From an uncultured Roseovarius sp. (GTDB taxonomy: Bacteria > Pseudomonadota > Alphaproteobacteria > Rhodobacterales > Rhodobacteraceae): a stretch of 64,000 nucleotides of DNA. The notes beneath the pieces are model-generated. The model was not told where the DNA came from. It was given only the letters and a program-made list of their open reading frames with translations, and ran no database searches. The stretch spans positions 5,896 to 69,895 of the forward strand of contig CAKSUL010000003.1 in NCBI GenBank assembly GCA_934501475.1, in the 5' to 3' direction. Below are positions 43,695-52,920 of this stretch, piece by piece; positions within the stretch are counted from its first letter, which is position 1, and each line of letters opens with the position of its first letter. Position numbers and translations under genes: made by a program.

Positions 43695-45500
43695 TCACAG
43701 TGGCTGACAGGCCTTTTCCAGCCAGGCGCGGGTTTCGTCGTCAACGCGCCCGCCGAGTTTCTCAAGGCAGGCTTCGTGGTAGGAATCGAGCCAGTCGCGC
43801 TCGGCTTCGGTCAGCATGTCGATGTCGATCAGGCGGCGCGTGATGGGGGCAAAGGTCAGTGTTTCAAAGCAGAGCTTGTCCGCGGGATCGCCCTCGGGCA
43901 GGATCTCGGCCTGTTGCACGACCAGCAGGTTTTCGATGCGGATGCCAAAGGCGCCCTCGCGGTAGTAACCCGGTTCGTTCGAGATGATCATGCCGGGGCG
44001 GAAGGGGACGTCGCTGGTCCGGCTGAGCCGCTGCGGGCCTTCATGCACGCACAGATAGACGCCGACGCCATGCCCGGTGCCGTGGCCATAATCCTGATCG
44101 GCCAGCCAGAGCGGGTAGCGCGCGATGGCGTCCAGATCGCGCCCGGCAAGGCCCGCCGGCCAGCGCAGGCGCGACATCGCGATCATCCCCTGCAGCACGC
44201 GGGTGAAGGCTGCGCGCTCATCCGGGCCGGGATCGCCCATGGCCAGGGTGCGGGTGATGTCGGTCGTGCCGTCGAGATATTGCCCGCCGCTGTCGAGCAC
44301 CAGAAGATCGCCGTCCTCGATGCTGCGGTCGGACTCATGCGAGACCCGGTAATGCGCCAGCGCGCCGTTGGGGCCGGACCCGGCGATGGTGTCGAAGCTG
44401 ATGTCGAGCAGCGCCCCCGTGGCGGCGCGGCATGCTTCGAGATGGGTGACGACCTCGATTTCGGTGATCGCGCCGGGGACCTGGGCGTCAAACCAGCACA
44501 GGAAGGTTGAGACCGCCGCGCCGTCGCGCAGATGCGCCTCGCTTGTGGCGGCGATTTCGGCGTCGCTCTTGCAGGCCTTGGGCAGCAGGCAGGGATCGGC
44601 GTCAAATGCGATGGCGATGCCGCGGGCGCGCAGCATGTCGACGATGGCGACCGGGATGCTGTCACGGTCGAGGCGCACCGTGCCGGTGAGGGCATGCAGC
44701 GCGGTCTCAAGCGTGGCGGTATCCATCGGGGTGATGCCGTCGGCGCGGCAGGCATCCGGCAGGGTGGTCAGGCGATCTGCCTGCATGAACAGCGAAACGC
44801 GCGCGTCATCATGCAGAATTGCAAAGGCATGGGCCACCGGGTTGCGCGGGATGTCCGATCCGCGGATGTTGAGCAGCCAGGCGATGCTGTCGGGCAGGCT
44901 GAGCACGGCGGCGCTGTGGCCCGCGTCGCGCAGCGCCTGGCCGAGGCGCGCGCGTTTTGCGGCGGATGTCTCACCGGCCAGATCATCGGGATAGGCGGTG
45001 ACATTGCCCATGGGCGGGCCGGGGCGGTCGGGCCAGATGGCGTCGATCAGGTTGGTGACGGGGCGCAGGGCAATGCCCGTGTCGGCAAGCGCGCCGGTCA
45101 GATCCTCGATCTCCCGGGCGGTGTGCAGCCATGTGTCATAGCCCACGACGCCGCCACCCGGCAGGGCGTCGCGCAGCCATGTGGCCAGCTTGGTCTCGGG
45201 CCAGTCCACCGGCTGAAACGCGTCGGGATCGGTCTGCACGCGCACCTGCACGCGGTAGCGGCCATCGACGAACACACCGGCGCGCGCCTGGGTTATGGCG
45301 GCGAACCCGGCCGAGCCGGTAAAGCCGGTCAGCCAGGACAGGCGCTCATCTCCGGGGGCGACATATTCGCCCTGATGGGCATCGGCGCGAGGCACCAGAT
45401 AGGCGTCAAGGCCCGCGCCCTGCATCGCGCTGCGCAGCGCCATCAGGCGGGGCGGGCCCTGTTCGGGGCTGGCCTTGCTGTCAAAGCTCTGGAACATCAC
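43695..45500 (-). CDS. pepP: M24-family Xaa-Pro aminopeptidase
   Basis: 601 residues, the long form with two creatinase-N domains before the catalytic domain. Metal ligands in the C-terminal pita-bread domain are in place: [20 protein letters not shown] (two Asp), [17 protein letters not shown] (His), [16 protein letters not shown] (Glu and the last Glu). It removes N-terminal residues preceding proline, probably in the cytosol as no signal peptide is present. Its start overlaps the cobT stop by 4 bases (ATGA), so it may be translated together with cobT without functional relation. Confidence 0.92.
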   Translation of the reverse strand: MMFQSFDSKASPEQGPPRLMALRSAMQGAGLDAYLVPRADAHQGEYVAPGDERLSWLTGFTGSAGFAAITQARAGVFVDGRYRVQVRVQTDPDAFQPVDWPETKLATWLRDALPGGGVVGYDTWLHTAREIEDLTGALADTGIALRPVTNLIDAIWPDRPGPPMGNVTAYPDDLAGETSAAKRARLGQALRDAGHSAAVLSLPDSIAWLLNIRGSDIPRNPVAHAFAILHDDARVSLFMQADRLTTLPDACRADGITPMDTATLETALHALTGTVRLDRDSIPVAIVDMLRARGIAIAFDADPCLLPKACKSDAEIAATSEAHLRDGAAVSTFLCWFDAQVPGAITEIEVVTHLEACRAATGALLDISFDTIAGSGPNGALAHYRVSHESDRSIEDGDLLVLDSGGQYLDGTTDITRTLAMGDPGPDERAAFTRVLQGMIAMSRLRWPAGLAGRDLDAIARYPLWLADQDYGHGTGHGVGVYLCVHEGPQRLSRTSDVPFRPGMIISNEPGYYREGAFGIRIENLLVVQQAEILPEGDPADKLCFETLTFAPITRRLIDIDMLTEAERDWLDSYHEACLEKLGGRVDDETRAWLEKACQPL

Positions 45501-47374
45501 GAGGCCCTGTTGATGCCCAGGAAACGGGCACGCGCGCGCGGGTCGCTGTCAAACAGCGCCGCCAGTTGTTCGGTCATCGCGCCTGCCAGCTGATCGACAT
45601 CGGTGATGGTCACGGCGCGCTCGTAATAGCGGGTCACGTCATGGCCGATGCCGATGGCCAGCAATTCCACCGCCTTGCGCCTTTCGACCATGGCGATCAC
45701 GTCGCGCAGGTGTTTTTCAAGGTAATTCGCGGGGTTGACCGACAGCGTGCTGTCATCGACCGGCGCGCCGTCGCTGATCACCATCAGGATCTTGCGCGCC
45801 TCGCGGCGGTGCAGCATCCGCCGGTGCGCCCATTCCAGCGCCTCACCGTCGATATTTTCCTTCAGCAGGCCCTCTTTCATCATCAGACCCAGATTGTCGC
45901 GGGTGCGGCGCATCGGGGAATCCGCCGATTTATAGATGATGTGGCGCAGATCGTTCAGCCGTCCGGGCAGTTGCGGGCGCCCGTCGGCCAGCCATGCCTC
46001 GCGGCTTTGGCCACCTTTCCAGGCGCGGGTGGTAAAGCCCAGGATCTCGACCTTGACGGCGCAGCGTTCCAGCGTGCGCGCCAGAACGTCAGCGCAGATC
46101 GCCGCGATCGAGATCGGCCGCCCGCGCATGGAGCCGGAATTGTCCAGCAACAGCGTCACGATCGTATCGCGGAATTCGGTATCCTTTTCCACCTTGAAGC
46201 TGAGCGGCGTCGTCGGGCTGGCCACCACGCGGGCCAGACGGCCGGCGTCAAGGATGCCCTCCTCGCGGTCAAACTCCCATGAGCGGCTCTGCTGGGCCTG
46301 AAGCCGGCGTTGCAGCTTGTTGGCGAGGCGGCTGACGGCGCCCTTCAGCGGCTCGAGTTGTTGATCGAGATAGGCGCGCAGGCGCTCAAGTTCGATCGGC
46401 TCGGCCAGATCCTCGGCGCGGATTTCCTCGTCATATTCGGTGCTGTAGGCCAGATAATTGGGATCGGCGTCGGAAATCGGCTGGGGCGGCGGGGGCTCGA
46501 GCGGGGCATCGCCTTCGGGCAGTTCGGTTTCGTCGCCCATGTCCTCATCGGCCTGATCGTCGCTGCTGATCTGGGCCTGTGAGGCGTCCTGCTGATCCTC
46601 CTGGGATTGCTCGGGGTCGGCGTCGGCATCGTCGGTGTCGCTGTCTTCCTGTCCTGCACTATCCGGATCTTCCTGATCCTCGGCGTTTTCCTCGGCGTCG
46701 TCGTCGGTCTGGTCGTCCTCGGCGTCGGGATCGTCGCCCAATTGATCGCCATAGCCCAGATCGTCGATCACCTGACGCGCCAGCCGCGCAAAGGCCGATT
46801 GGTTGGCAAGGATGTCATTGAGGTTCTTCAGCGTGCCCCCGGCCTCGGCCTCGATGAAATCGCGCCAGAGATTCATCACGTTCTGCGCGCCCGCCGGCAT
46901 GTCGCGCCCGGTGGCGAGGTGGCGGATCAGATAGCCGGCGGCCGCCGCAAGCGGGGCATCGGCGGCATCGGTGATCTGCTCATAGCCCAGACGCTGGGCC
47001 TCGGCGGCGATTTTCGAGTCGATATTGGTCGCGGTGCCGGGCATGACGCGCGCGCCCACCGCCTCGCAGCGGGCGGTTTCCATCGCCTCGTAGAGATCGC
47101 GCGCCATCTGCCCCGGCGGGCAATAGCGGGCATGGGTCTTGGCGTCGTGGTATTTGTGGCGCAGCGCCAGCGCATCGGCCGTGCCGCGCGCGTGCAGCAC
47201 CTCTTCGCGGGTCAGGCGGCGGCTGATCTGGGGCAGGCGCAGCGAATCCCCGCTCAGCCCCGCGGGATCGACGGAATAGGTCACGCTGAGATCGCGGTCA
47301 TCGGCCATGACCTTGGTGGCCTCGGCCAGCGCCTTCTTGAACGGATCGGCGGGGTTGTCGGATGGTTTAGCCAT
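45497..47374 (-). CDS. cobT: Cobaltochelatase subunit CobT
   Basis: 625 residues. The middle (about 215-290) is a long acidic, low-complexity stretch of Asp, Glu and Gln; the C-terminal half is a von Willebrand factor A domain with the metal site DNSGSMRG (about 409-416). Together with CobS and CobN it inserts cobalt into hydrogenobyrinic acid a,c-diamide in aerobic B12 synthesis. CobN is not in the window. B12 is required by the mutase at 10959-13088. cobS lies 98 bases upstream on the same strand. Confidence 0.96.
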   Translation of the reverse strand: MAKPSDNPADPFKKALAEATKVMADDRDLSVTYSVDPAGLSGDSLRLPQISRRLTREEVLHARGTADALALRHKYHDAKTHARYCPPGQMARDLYEAMETARCEAVGARVMPGTATNIDSKIAAEAQRLGYEQITDAADAPLAAAAGYLIRHLATGRDMPAGAQNVMNLWRDFIEAEAGGTLKNLNDILANQSAFARLARQVIDDLGYGDQLGDDPDAEDDQTDDDAEENAEDQEDPDSAGQEDSDTDDADADPEQSQEDQQDASQAQISSDDQADEDMGDETELPEGDAPLEPPPPQPISDADPNYLAYSTEYDEEIRAEDLAEPIELERLRAYLDQQLEPLKGAVSRLANKLQRRLQAQQSRSWEFDREEGILDAGRLARVVASPTTPLSFKVEKDTEFRDTIVTLLLDNSGSMRGRPISIAAICADVLARTLERCAVKVEILGFTTRAWKGGQSREAWLADGRPQLPGRLNDLRHIIYKSADSPMRRTRDNLGLMMKEGLLKENIDGEALEWAHRRMLHRREARKILMVISDGAPVDDSTLSVNPANYLEKHLRDVIAMVERRKAVELLAIGIGHDVTRYYERAVTITDVDQLAGAMTEQLAALFDSDPRARARFLGINRAS

Positions 47375-47472
47375 TGTCCAAGCCTCTAACCAGCATCATG
47401 CATTTTCATTTGTCGATGTCGAAGAGATCGCCGCGCGGTGACCCGGCCGGATGCCCGTCACCGCCCGCGACC

Positions 47473-48459
47473 TCACCTCATACTCATGCTTGCCGCGCTT
47501 TCGGGCAGTTCCTCGTCAAAGCAGCGCTGATAGAATTCCGCCACGGTCTGGCGCTCCAGCTCGTCGCATTTGTTGAGGAAGGTCAGGCGGAAGGCATAGC
47601 CGACATTGCGGAAAATGGTGGTGTTCTGCGCCCATGTGATCACGGTGCGCGGGCTCATCACGGTGGAGAGTTCCCCGTTCATGAACGCCGTGCGGGTGAG
47701 GTCGGCGACCGTCACCATCTGCGAAATCATCTTGCGGCCCTTTTCGGTGTTGTAGACCGGGTTCTTGGACAGAACGATATTCGTCTCGGCGTCATGTGAC
47801 AGGTAGTTCAGCGTCGCCACCAGGCTCCAGCGGTCCATCTGGCCCTGGTTGATCTGCTGCGTGCCGTGATAAAGACCCGTCGTATCCCCCAGGCCCACGG
47901 TGTTGGCGGTGGCGAACAGGCGGAAATAGGGGTTCGGGGTGATCACCTCGTTCTGGTCGAGCAGCGTCAGCTTGCCATCGGCCTCGAGAACCCGCTGGAT
48001 CACGAACATCACATCGGCGCGGCCTGCGTCATATTCATCGAACACGATCGCGGTCGGGTTGCGCAGCGCCCAGGGCAGGATGCCCTCATGGAATTCGGTG
48101 ACCTGCACGCCATCGCGCAGCTTGATCGCGTCCTTGCCGATCAGGTCGATCCGGCTGATATGGCTGTCAAGGTTGACGCGAACGCAGGGCCAGTTCAGCC
48201 GCGCGGCGACCTGTTCGATATGGGTGGATTTGCCGGTGCCGTGATAGCCCTGGATCATCACCCGACGATTATGGGCAAAACCCGCCAGGATCGCCAGCGT
48301 CGTGTCGGGGTCGAACTTGTAGGTGCTGTCGATATCCGGCACCCGGTCAGTGCGGGTGGGAAAGCCCCTGACATTCATGTCAGTATCGATGCCGAACACT
48401 TCGCGAACAGAAATCTCTTCGGTCGGTTTTGCGTTTATGTCAATGGTTCCATCAGCCAT
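47473..48459 (-). CDS. cobS: Cobaltochelatase subunit CobS
   Basis: 328 residues, MoxR-like AAA+ ATPase. Walker [10 protein letters not shown] (about 71-79), Walker [13 protein letters not shown], sensor region [22 protein letters not shown]. It forms the ATP-driven ring with CobT that powers cobalt insertion by CobN. The N-terminus ([18 protein letters not shown]) is the family standard. It is the first gene of the cobS-cobT-peptidase run, and the sigma-factor gene diverges from it. Confidence 0.97.
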   Translation of the reverse strand: MADGTIDINAKPTEEISVREVFGIDTDMNVRGFPTRTDRVPDIDSTYKFDPDTTLAILAGFAHNRRVMIQGYHGTGKSTHIEQVAARLNWPCVRVNLDSHISRIDLIGKDAIKLRDGVQVTEFHEGILPWALRNPTAIVFDEYDAGRADVMFVIQRVLEADGKLTLLDQNEVITPNPYFRLFATANTVGLGDTTGLYHGTQQINQGQMDRWSLVATLNYLSHDAETNIVLSKNPVYNTEKGRKMISQMVTVADLTRTAFMNGELSTVMSPRTVITWAQNTTIFRNVGYAFRLTFLNKCDELERQTVAEFYQRCFDEELPESAASMSMR

Positions 48460-48489
48460 CTGCGAGGTCCTTCACTCAGGTCTTTTCGT

Positions 48490-48511
48490 GTTGCGCAACG
48501 TGGTGCAACAT
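48490..48511. promoter_or_regulatory. GTTGC repeats in the cobS/sigma divergent region
   Basis: GTTGCGCAAC (48490-48499) is a perfect 10-bp palindrome and is followed by GTG and GTGCAAC. It lies 30 bases before the cobS start. No B12 riboswitch hallmark is present. Confidence 0.35.
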
Positions 48512-48604
48512 ATACCAGCCAAGGGCAAGGGAAAGGGCAAAGAATGATCTGGCCTTATCGCATCCGCGCCCTATACCTCCAGACAGACCTGTTTCACACC
48601 GGAC

Positions 48605-49150
48605 GTGCCGTTGCCCCATGACGACCTGGAAAACCTGATCGCGCGCATCGCCACTGGCGAGCGTGCGGCGTTTCAGGCGCTTTATTCGCGCACATCCGCG
48701 AAACTTTTCGGCATATCCCTGCGTGTCTTGAATGAGCGCGCCGAGGCCGAGGACGCGTTGCAGGAGGTGTTCGTCAAGATCTGGCACAATGCCGGGCGTT
48801 ATCGCGCCAATGGTCTCAGCCCGATGACATGGCTGATCACGATCGCGCGCAACCACGCCATCGACCGGCTGCGCAAGCGCCGCGAGGGGCAGGCGGGGCT
48901 GGACATGGTGGCCACACTGGCCGATCCCGCCCCCGGCCCCGAGGCGCAGGTGATCGCCGCGTCGGGGTGCGCGCAACTGGCGGGTTGCCTCGATGAGTTG
49001 GACGCGCCCCGCGCCGAGGCGGTGCGCCGCGCCTATCTCATGGGCGAAAGTTATGGCGAGTTGGCGGCGCGCTTTGACGTGCCGCTGAACACGATGCGGA
49101 CATGGCTGCGCCGCAGCCTGCTGAAACTGAGGGAGTGCCTGACGCGATGA
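48605..49150 (+). CDS. ECF RNA polymerase sigma factor
   Basis: 181 residues starting at GTG 48605. Sigma region 2 is seen in FQALYSRTSAKLFGISLRVLNERAEAEDALQEVFVKIWHNAGRYR and PMTWLITIARNHAIDRLRKRR; region 4 in ESYGELAARFDVPLNTMRTWLRRSLLKLRECL. The Cys at GCAQLAGCLDEL is not obviously a sensor. Its TGA overlaps the ATG of the next gene, the partner anti-sigma factor (ATGA, 49147-49150). The likely regulon includes the fasciclin gene and perhaps msrB downstream. Confidence 0.93.
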   Translation: MPLPHDDLENLIARIATGERAAFQALYSRTSAKLFGISLRVLNERAEAEDALQEVFVKIWHNAGRYRANGLSPMTWLITIARNHAIDRLRKRREGQAGLDMVATLADPAPGPEAQVIAASGCAQLAGCLDELDAPRAEAVRRAYLMGESYGELAARFDVPLNTMRTWLRRSLLKLRECLTR

Positions 49151-49872
49151 CCGACCCGCGCCAGCCAGAACCGGGCCAACCACGCGGCGGCGATGAGGAT
49201 CGCGCCCTTGCGGGGGAATATGCCCTTGGATTGCTGTCCGCGCCCGAGGCGGCGGCGTTCGAGGCGCGTCTGGTGCATGAACCGGGCCTGCGCGCGCTTT
49301 ATGCCTCATGGGCCGAGGATTTCGCCGCCCTGACCGATGACATCCCCGAGGTCACGCCCCCCGCCGCCCTGACGCGCGCAATCGAGGCGCGGTTGTTTGC
49401 GCCCACGCCGCGCAGGGGCCGGTTAGCACTGGGTTGGCTTGTGTTTGGCTGGCTCGGGGCCGGGGTGGCGGTGGTGGCGCTGGCCCTCTGGGTCGGGCTG
49501 GGTGTGGATATGTTCACACCGCGCGCCCCGGACAAACCGGCCTATGTCGCACAGATCGCGGCCGAGGACGGATCCCTGATGGTTGCGGCCTCCTATGACG
49601 CCAAGGCGGGCGCGCTGTTCGTGGATCGTCGCGCAGGGGCGGCACCTGCCGGGCGCGCGCTGGAGCTGTGGCTGATCGTGGGGGACGCGGCCCCGGTGTC
49701 ACTGGGCGTTCTGCCCGAGGCGCAACAAGGCGCGCTGCCCATCGCGCCCGAACTGCGCGCGCGCCTCTCTGCGGGCGCGGTCTTTGCCATCTCGGACGAA
49801 CCCGAAGGCGGCTCACCCACCGGGGCGCCGACCGGCGCCGTTCTGGCCAGCGGGGCAATCACCGCCTCGTAA
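49147..49872 (+). CDS. Anti-sigma factor (RskA-like), single-pass membrane protein
   Basis: 241 residues. The N-terminal cytosolic part has the anti-sigma helix set (ALAGEYALGLLSAPEAAAFEARLVHEPGLRALYASWAEDFAAL), a transmembrane helix about 99-119 (LGWLVFGWLGAGVAVVALALW), and a periplasmic anti-sigma-K domain of about 120 residues (LWLIVGDAAPVSLGVLP). No zinc HxxxCxxC motif, so it should sense an envelope signal rather than redox. Coupled to the ECF gene by ATGA overlap. Release of the sigma factor could require proteolysis. Confidence 0.9.
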   Translation: MTDPRQPEPGQPRGGDEDRALAGEYALGLLSAPEAAAFEARLVHEPGLRALYASWAEDFAALTDDIPEVTPPAALTRAIEARLFAPTPRRGRLALGWLVFGWLGAGVAVVALALWVGLGVDMFTPRAPDKPAYVAQIAAEDGSLMVAASYDAKAGALFVDRRAGAAPAGRALELWLIVGDAAPVSLGVLPEAQQGALPIAPELRARLSAGAVFAISDEPEGGSPTGAPTGAVLASGAITAS

Positions 49873-50155
49873 GGGGGGCAATGGGGGATGCCGAATTGTC
49901 AAACAATCATATCATCTTGTATTCCGTATTTAATGTAGCGCATGAATACGAATCCGGGCGCTATGAGATGCCGTTGCAAGGGCGCGGAACGCTTCCTGTC
50001 CGAAAACCCGGACTGCGGCGAAGACCGGTGTTGAGCAGCGTCAATTCCCGCACCTGTTCAAATAAATCTCACTCCACCTGAAACTCCTTGGCGCGGGGCT
50101 GCGTGTCTTTGGGCGAGGCCGGGACAATCCTGTTCCGCCAGATGAGGAGAGACAC
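49873..50155 (+). other. 283-base intergenic region before the fasciclin gene
   Basis: AT-rich at its left side (49905-49945). Contains GGAA-CGC-TTCC (49986-49996) and GTCCG-AAAACC-CGGAC (49999-50014), two adjacent inverted repeats, and a possible 30-codon frame. A GAGGAGAGAC ribosome site precedes the fasciclin ATG. The ECF-dependent promoter is expected here but I could not identify it. Confidence 0.5.
49942..50034 (+). CDS. Possible 30-residue Cys-rich peptide
   Basis: ATG to TGA frame with Cys at 10, 12, 25 and 30 (CRC near the middle, DCGEDRC at the end). No clear ribosome site. Four Cys in 30 residues would suit a metal- or redox-active peptide, but the frame may be chance, and it overlaps the inverted repeats of the intergenic region. 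Confidence 0.18.
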   Translation: MNTNPGAMRCRCKGAERFLSENPDCGEDRC

Positions 50156-50728
50156 ATGAAAACCACAACAATCCTGACAGCCGCCGCCGCCCTGTGCACT
50201 GCCGCGACATTTGCGCTTGCCGAAGGCACGCCCATGACCGGCAACCCGATGGTGGGCGGCGCCGAGATGTTCGCCGACAAGAACATCATCGAGAACGCCG
50301 TGAACTCGGCCGATCACACCACGCTGGTCGCCGCCGTCAAGGCCGCCGGTCTGGTCGAAACCCTCCAGGGCGAGGGGCCGTTCACCGTCTTTGCCCCGAC
50401 CGACGCCGCCTTTGCCATGCTCAAGCCGGGCACCGTCGAAGCCCTGCTGGAACCTGGCGCCAGGGATCAGCTGACAAGGATCCTGACCTGCCATGTGGTC
50501 GGCGCGGATGCGATGGCGATGGCGATCAAGGGCATGATCGACGATGATGGCGGCGCGCATGTGGTGCCCACCCTTGGAGGGTGCATGCTGAACGCGACTT
50601 ATGAGGGCGACAGGATCATGCTTGAGGATGAACAGGGCCGGGTGATCAACGTCACCATCGCCGATGTCCAGCAATCCAACGGCGTCATCCACGTGGTCGA
50701 CCGGGTGATCCTGCCCGCCGCCGAGTGA
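50156..50728 (+). CDS. Exported fasciclin-domain protein
   Basis: 190 residues. Signal peptide (TTTILTAAAALCTAATFALA, then EGTPMTG). A single FAS1 domain follows: NIIENAVNSADHTTLVAAVKAAGLVETLQGEGPFTVFAPTDAAFAML, then LTRILTCHVVGADAMA and NGVIHVVDRVILP, containing both H1 and H2 boxes. FAS1 proteins are adhesion or cell-envelope factors. Conserved grouping with an ECF/anti-sigma pair in Rhodobacterales suggests it is part of that regulon, induced by envelope or oxidative stress. Good GGAG ribosome site. Confidence 0.93.
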   Translation: MKTTTILTAAAALCTAATFALAEGTPMTGNPMVGGAEMFADKNIIENAVNSADHTTLVAAVKAAGLVETLQGEGPFTVFAPTDAAFAMLKPGTVEALLEPGARDQLTRILTCHVVGADAMAMAIKGMIDDDGGAHVVPTLGGCMLNATYEGDRIMLEDEQGRVINVTIADVQQSNGVIHVVDRVILPAAE

Positions 50729-50730
50729 GC

Positions 50731-50758
50731 CTGTCAACCATACCTGTGGTCGTGACAG
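50731..50758 (+). terminator. Hairpin directly after the fasciclin stop
   Basis: CTGTCAACCA (50731-50740) with TGGT (50747-50750) and TGACAG (50753-50758), the arms split by a CG bulge. No T-run. Confidence 0.35.
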
Positions 50759-50801
50759 CCGCCGAAACCCTGCGGTGGAAGTAACATTGTTCACCAGGAT
50801 G

Positions 50802-50834
50802 TGCGGGGCCGTGCCCTTGTGCGTTGGCCCCGCA
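50802..50834 (+). repeat. Stable inverted repeat before msrB
   Basis: TGCGGGGCC (50802-50810) and GGCCCCGCA (50826-50834), 9 bp, with a 15-base loop, 66 bases upstream of the msrB ATG. It could be a terminator without a T-run or an msrB leader structure. Confidence 0.4.
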
Positions 50835-50900
50835 TGCGACATCTAAGATGGCAAATGACCTGCTTTTCGGGTCGTTTCGCCCCCACAAAGGAGCATTGCA

Positions 50901-51380
50901 ATGACATATCCCTCAAGACGCAGCTTTTTCGCCATGGGCGCCGCCGCCCTGTCCGTTGCCGCGCTCAGCCGTCCCGGCACCGCCGAGGGCACGTTCGAGG
51001 TGACGCGCACCGATGAGGAATGGCGCGCCATGCTGAGCGATGCGCAATATGAGGTGATGCGCAACGAAGGCACCGAGCGCGCGGGCTCGTCCCCGCTGGA
51101 CAAGGTCTATGATGACGGCACCTATCACTGTCGCGGCTGTGATCTGGCGCTTTATGCCTCCGAGACGAAATTCGACAGCGGCACCGGCTGGCCCAGCTTT
51201 TATCAGTCCCTGCCGGATGCGATCGCCACCAAGGAAGACAGGAGTTTCTTTTCCACCCGCACCGAATGCCATTGCCGCCGCTGCGGCAGCCATCTGGGCC
51301 ATATCTTTGACGACGGCCCGCCCCCCACTGGCAAGCGCCATTGCCTGAACGGCGTAAGCCTGGTGTTCAAGCCGGCCTGA
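50901..51380 (+). CDS. msrB: Tat-exported methionine-R-sulfoxide reductase B
   Basis: 159 residues. The leader YPSRRSFFAMGAAALSVAALSRPGTAEG has the twin-arginine motif (RRSFF), so a folded protein should be exported. The domain has two zinc CxxC pairs (CRGCD and CRRCG) and the end GKRHCLNGVSLVF, where Cys148 is the catalytic residue (usually RYCMNS or RYCVNG). It repairs methionine-R-sulfoxide in periplasmic proteins; the next thiol for resolving is not obvious. It has its own AAAGGAG ribosome site and lies behind an ECF/fasciclin group, consistent with oxidative stress response. Confidence 0.92.
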   Translation: MTYPSRRSFFAMGAAALSVAALSRPGTAEGTFEVTRTDEEWRAMLSDAQYEVMRNEGTERAGSSPLDKVYDDGTYHCRGCDLALYASETKFDSGTGWPSFYQSLPDAIATKEDRSFFSTRTECHCRRCGSHLGHIFDDGPPPTGKRHCLNGVSLVFKPA

Positions 51381-51422
51381 AGCGTTTCGCCCCGGCGCGA
51401 TCCGGAACCGGCCAGACAAATG

Positions 51423-51460
51423 AAAACCCGCGCCGGATATGACGTCCGGCGCGGGTTTTT
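51423..51460. terminator. Bidirectional intrinsic terminator
   Basis: AAAACCCGCGCCGGA (51423-51437) pairs over 15 bp with TCCGGCGCGGGTTTT (51445-51459) around a 7-base loop; T-runs on both strands. Serves convergent msrB and the J-domain gene. Confidence 0.93.
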
Positions 51461-51480
51461 ACATTAAGTTATTGGCGCAA

Positions 51481-52104
51481 CTATTTGAAATTGCGGCTTT
51501 GCTTGATCTGCTCCCAAGCCCAGACGACCTGTTGCAACTGTTCTTCCTGACTGCGGTCGCCGCCGTTGATGTCCGGATGCAGCACCTTGATCAGCGATTT
51601 GTAGGAATTGCGGATCTCGGCCTTGGTCCAGCGGTCATCGGCCTCGAGGATGTCGATGGCGCGCCGCTCGGTCGGGGGCAGGCGTTTGGAACCGCCGCGC
51701 GATTTGCCGGGGTTGCGCGTGGCATTGCCGCCCAGGACCTGCTCGGCGCCCTCGATTCCCAGGCGCGCCCAGGCCCGTGCCTCGGGGTCGGTGAACGCCT
51801 TGGTCTCGCGCTCCCACACCTTGTCCTTGGACAGTTGGGCGTTGATTTCCGCCTCGGTGGTGCCGTCAAAGAAATTCCACTTGAGGTTGTATTCGCGCAC
51901 ATGCTGCTGGCAGAACCAGAAGAAATCATCCAGCACATCGGGCGCCTTGGGCGCGCGATACTTGCCCGCCTCGGTGCAGCCCTCATGCTCGCAGGGGCGG
52001 GTCGATGTCTCGGACGCCCCGGACATCCCGCGCCGGCCACGCGGGTTTTTCTTCTTGGCAGAAGAAACGGACATATCAAAGCCGAATGGATCAGATTTGG
52101 TCAT
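51481..52104 (-). CDS. J-domain protein (DnaJ-like co-chaperone)
   Basis: 207 residues from the ATG at 52104 with AAAGGGG five bases upstream; a GTG at 52110 is less likely. The C-terminal 65 residues are a J-domain (TKAEIRNSYKSLIKVLHPDINGG) with intact HPD. The N-terminal part (KKKNPRGRRGMSGA, then CEHEGCTEAGKYRAPKAP) has two Cys close together that may bind metal, and a middle helical region. Members of this type stand back to back with bolA in most Rhodobacterales, as here. Clients unknown. Confidence 0.9.
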   Translation of the reverse strand: MTKSDPFGFDMSVSSAKKKNPRGRRGMSGASETSTRPCEHEGCTEAGKYRAPKAPDVLDDFFWFCQQHVREYNLKWNFFDGTTEAEINAQLSKDKVWERETKAFTDPEARAWARLGIEGAEQVLGGNATRNPGKSRGGSKRLPPTERRAIDILEADDRWTKAEIRNSYKSLIKVLHPDINGGDRSQEEQLQQVVWAWEQIKQSRNFK

Positions 52105-52179
52105 GGTCACCCCTTTCCGAGTCGGAGACAGGACATTAAGCTAAAACGCAGCAAATTGAAGGGGGCTAAAAGTAAAAAA

Positions 52180-52437
52180 ATGGACAGGACGGCAGAAATC
52201 CGCGCGGCGCTGAGCGCCAATTTCGACATTCAACATCTTGAAGTCATTGATGAAAGTGAGGCGCATCGCGGTCATTCCGGCTATCAGGAGGGGGGGCAGT
52301 CACATTTCAGGGTTTGCATCAGGTCGCCGGATTTTGCCGGTTTGACGCGCATTGCGCGTCATCGCGCGGTGCATTCGGCCATCGGCGCGCAGATGATGGG
52401 GCAGATTCACGCGCTCACGCTCGAGATCGAGTCCTGA
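52180..52437 (+). CDS. bolA: BolA-family protein
   Basis: 85 residues. RTAEIRAALSANFDIQHLEVIDES, then the loop HRGHSGYQEGGQSHFRVCIRSPDF and HRAVHSAIGAQMMGQIHALTLEI, are standard BolA features, including the conserved His that helps bind a 2Fe-2S cluster with monothiol glutaredoxins. It probably works in iron-sulfur trafficking or iron control. The ribosome site is GAAGGGGG with a longer than usual gap to the ATG. Divergent from the J-domain gene with about 75 bases between starts. Confidence 0.95.
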   Translation: MDRTAEIRAALSANFDIQHLEVIDESEAHRGHSGYQEGGQSHFRVCIRSPDFAGLTRIARHRAVHSAIGAQMMGQIHALTLEIES

Positions 52438-52899
52438 TCAGTCGGGTTTTGCGGTCGTGGGGTCGGTCTTGTCGGTGGCGTCGCGCGCGCCGCTCTCGAA
52501 CAGGGAGTGCCGGGGGGCGGCGGGTGCCGCCTGCGCCGCTGCATCTTCGGATGCGATATCAGCGGCAGGCCGGGGCGCCGCGTCGCCCTTTGCCTTGGAC
52601 AGGGGCGGATCGTTGCGCTTGGGCGTGGGGCGCGTGGGCGCATCGTCCGTGACCGCGGGGTCCGCGTCCAGTTCGCGCCGGAACACCAGCAGCGTGCGAT
52701 AGACCGTATGGCTTGAGGTCAGGCCCTGGCGTTCCTCGCTGGGCAGGATATCGGCGCGCTGATATTCCCAGCCCTCGGCCCCCAGCCCGTTCATCAGGCT
52801 TTGCAGCGCATGGGAAAACCGTGCCTCGGGGCCCTTTACGCCGGGCGCCTTCTGTCCCTTGGTCGGGGCGGGCAGGATCTTGTATTCATAGCGCTTCAT
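52438..52899 (-). CDS. DUF4177-domain protein with low-complexity tail
   Basis: 153 residues from the ATG at 52899 (MKRYEYKILPAP). The first 80 residues (FSHALQSLMNGLGAEGWEYQRADILPSEERQGLTSSHTVYRTLLVFRRE) are the DUF4177 pattern, a small sheet-helix domain of unknown function. The rest is Ala/Pro/Asp-rich and disordered. Its stop abuts the bolA stop, the two genes converging with no gap. It may be co-transcribed with the thioesterase upstream. Confidence 0.82.
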   Translation of the reverse strand: MKRYEYKILPAPTKGQKAPGVKGPEARFSHALQSLMNGLGAEGWEYQRADILPSEERQGLTSSHTVYRTLLVFRRELDADPAVTDDAPTRPTPKRNDPPLSKAKGDAAPRPAADIASEDAAAQAAPAAPRHSLFESGARDATDKTDPTTAKPD

Positions 52900-52920
52900 C
52901 GGATCGTCCAATTCTGTCGG

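Noticed and set aside
48460..48604. Cobalamin riboswitch upstream of cobS or the sigma gene
   Set aside because: The 145-base gap is too short and lacks the conserved B12-box and expected stems.
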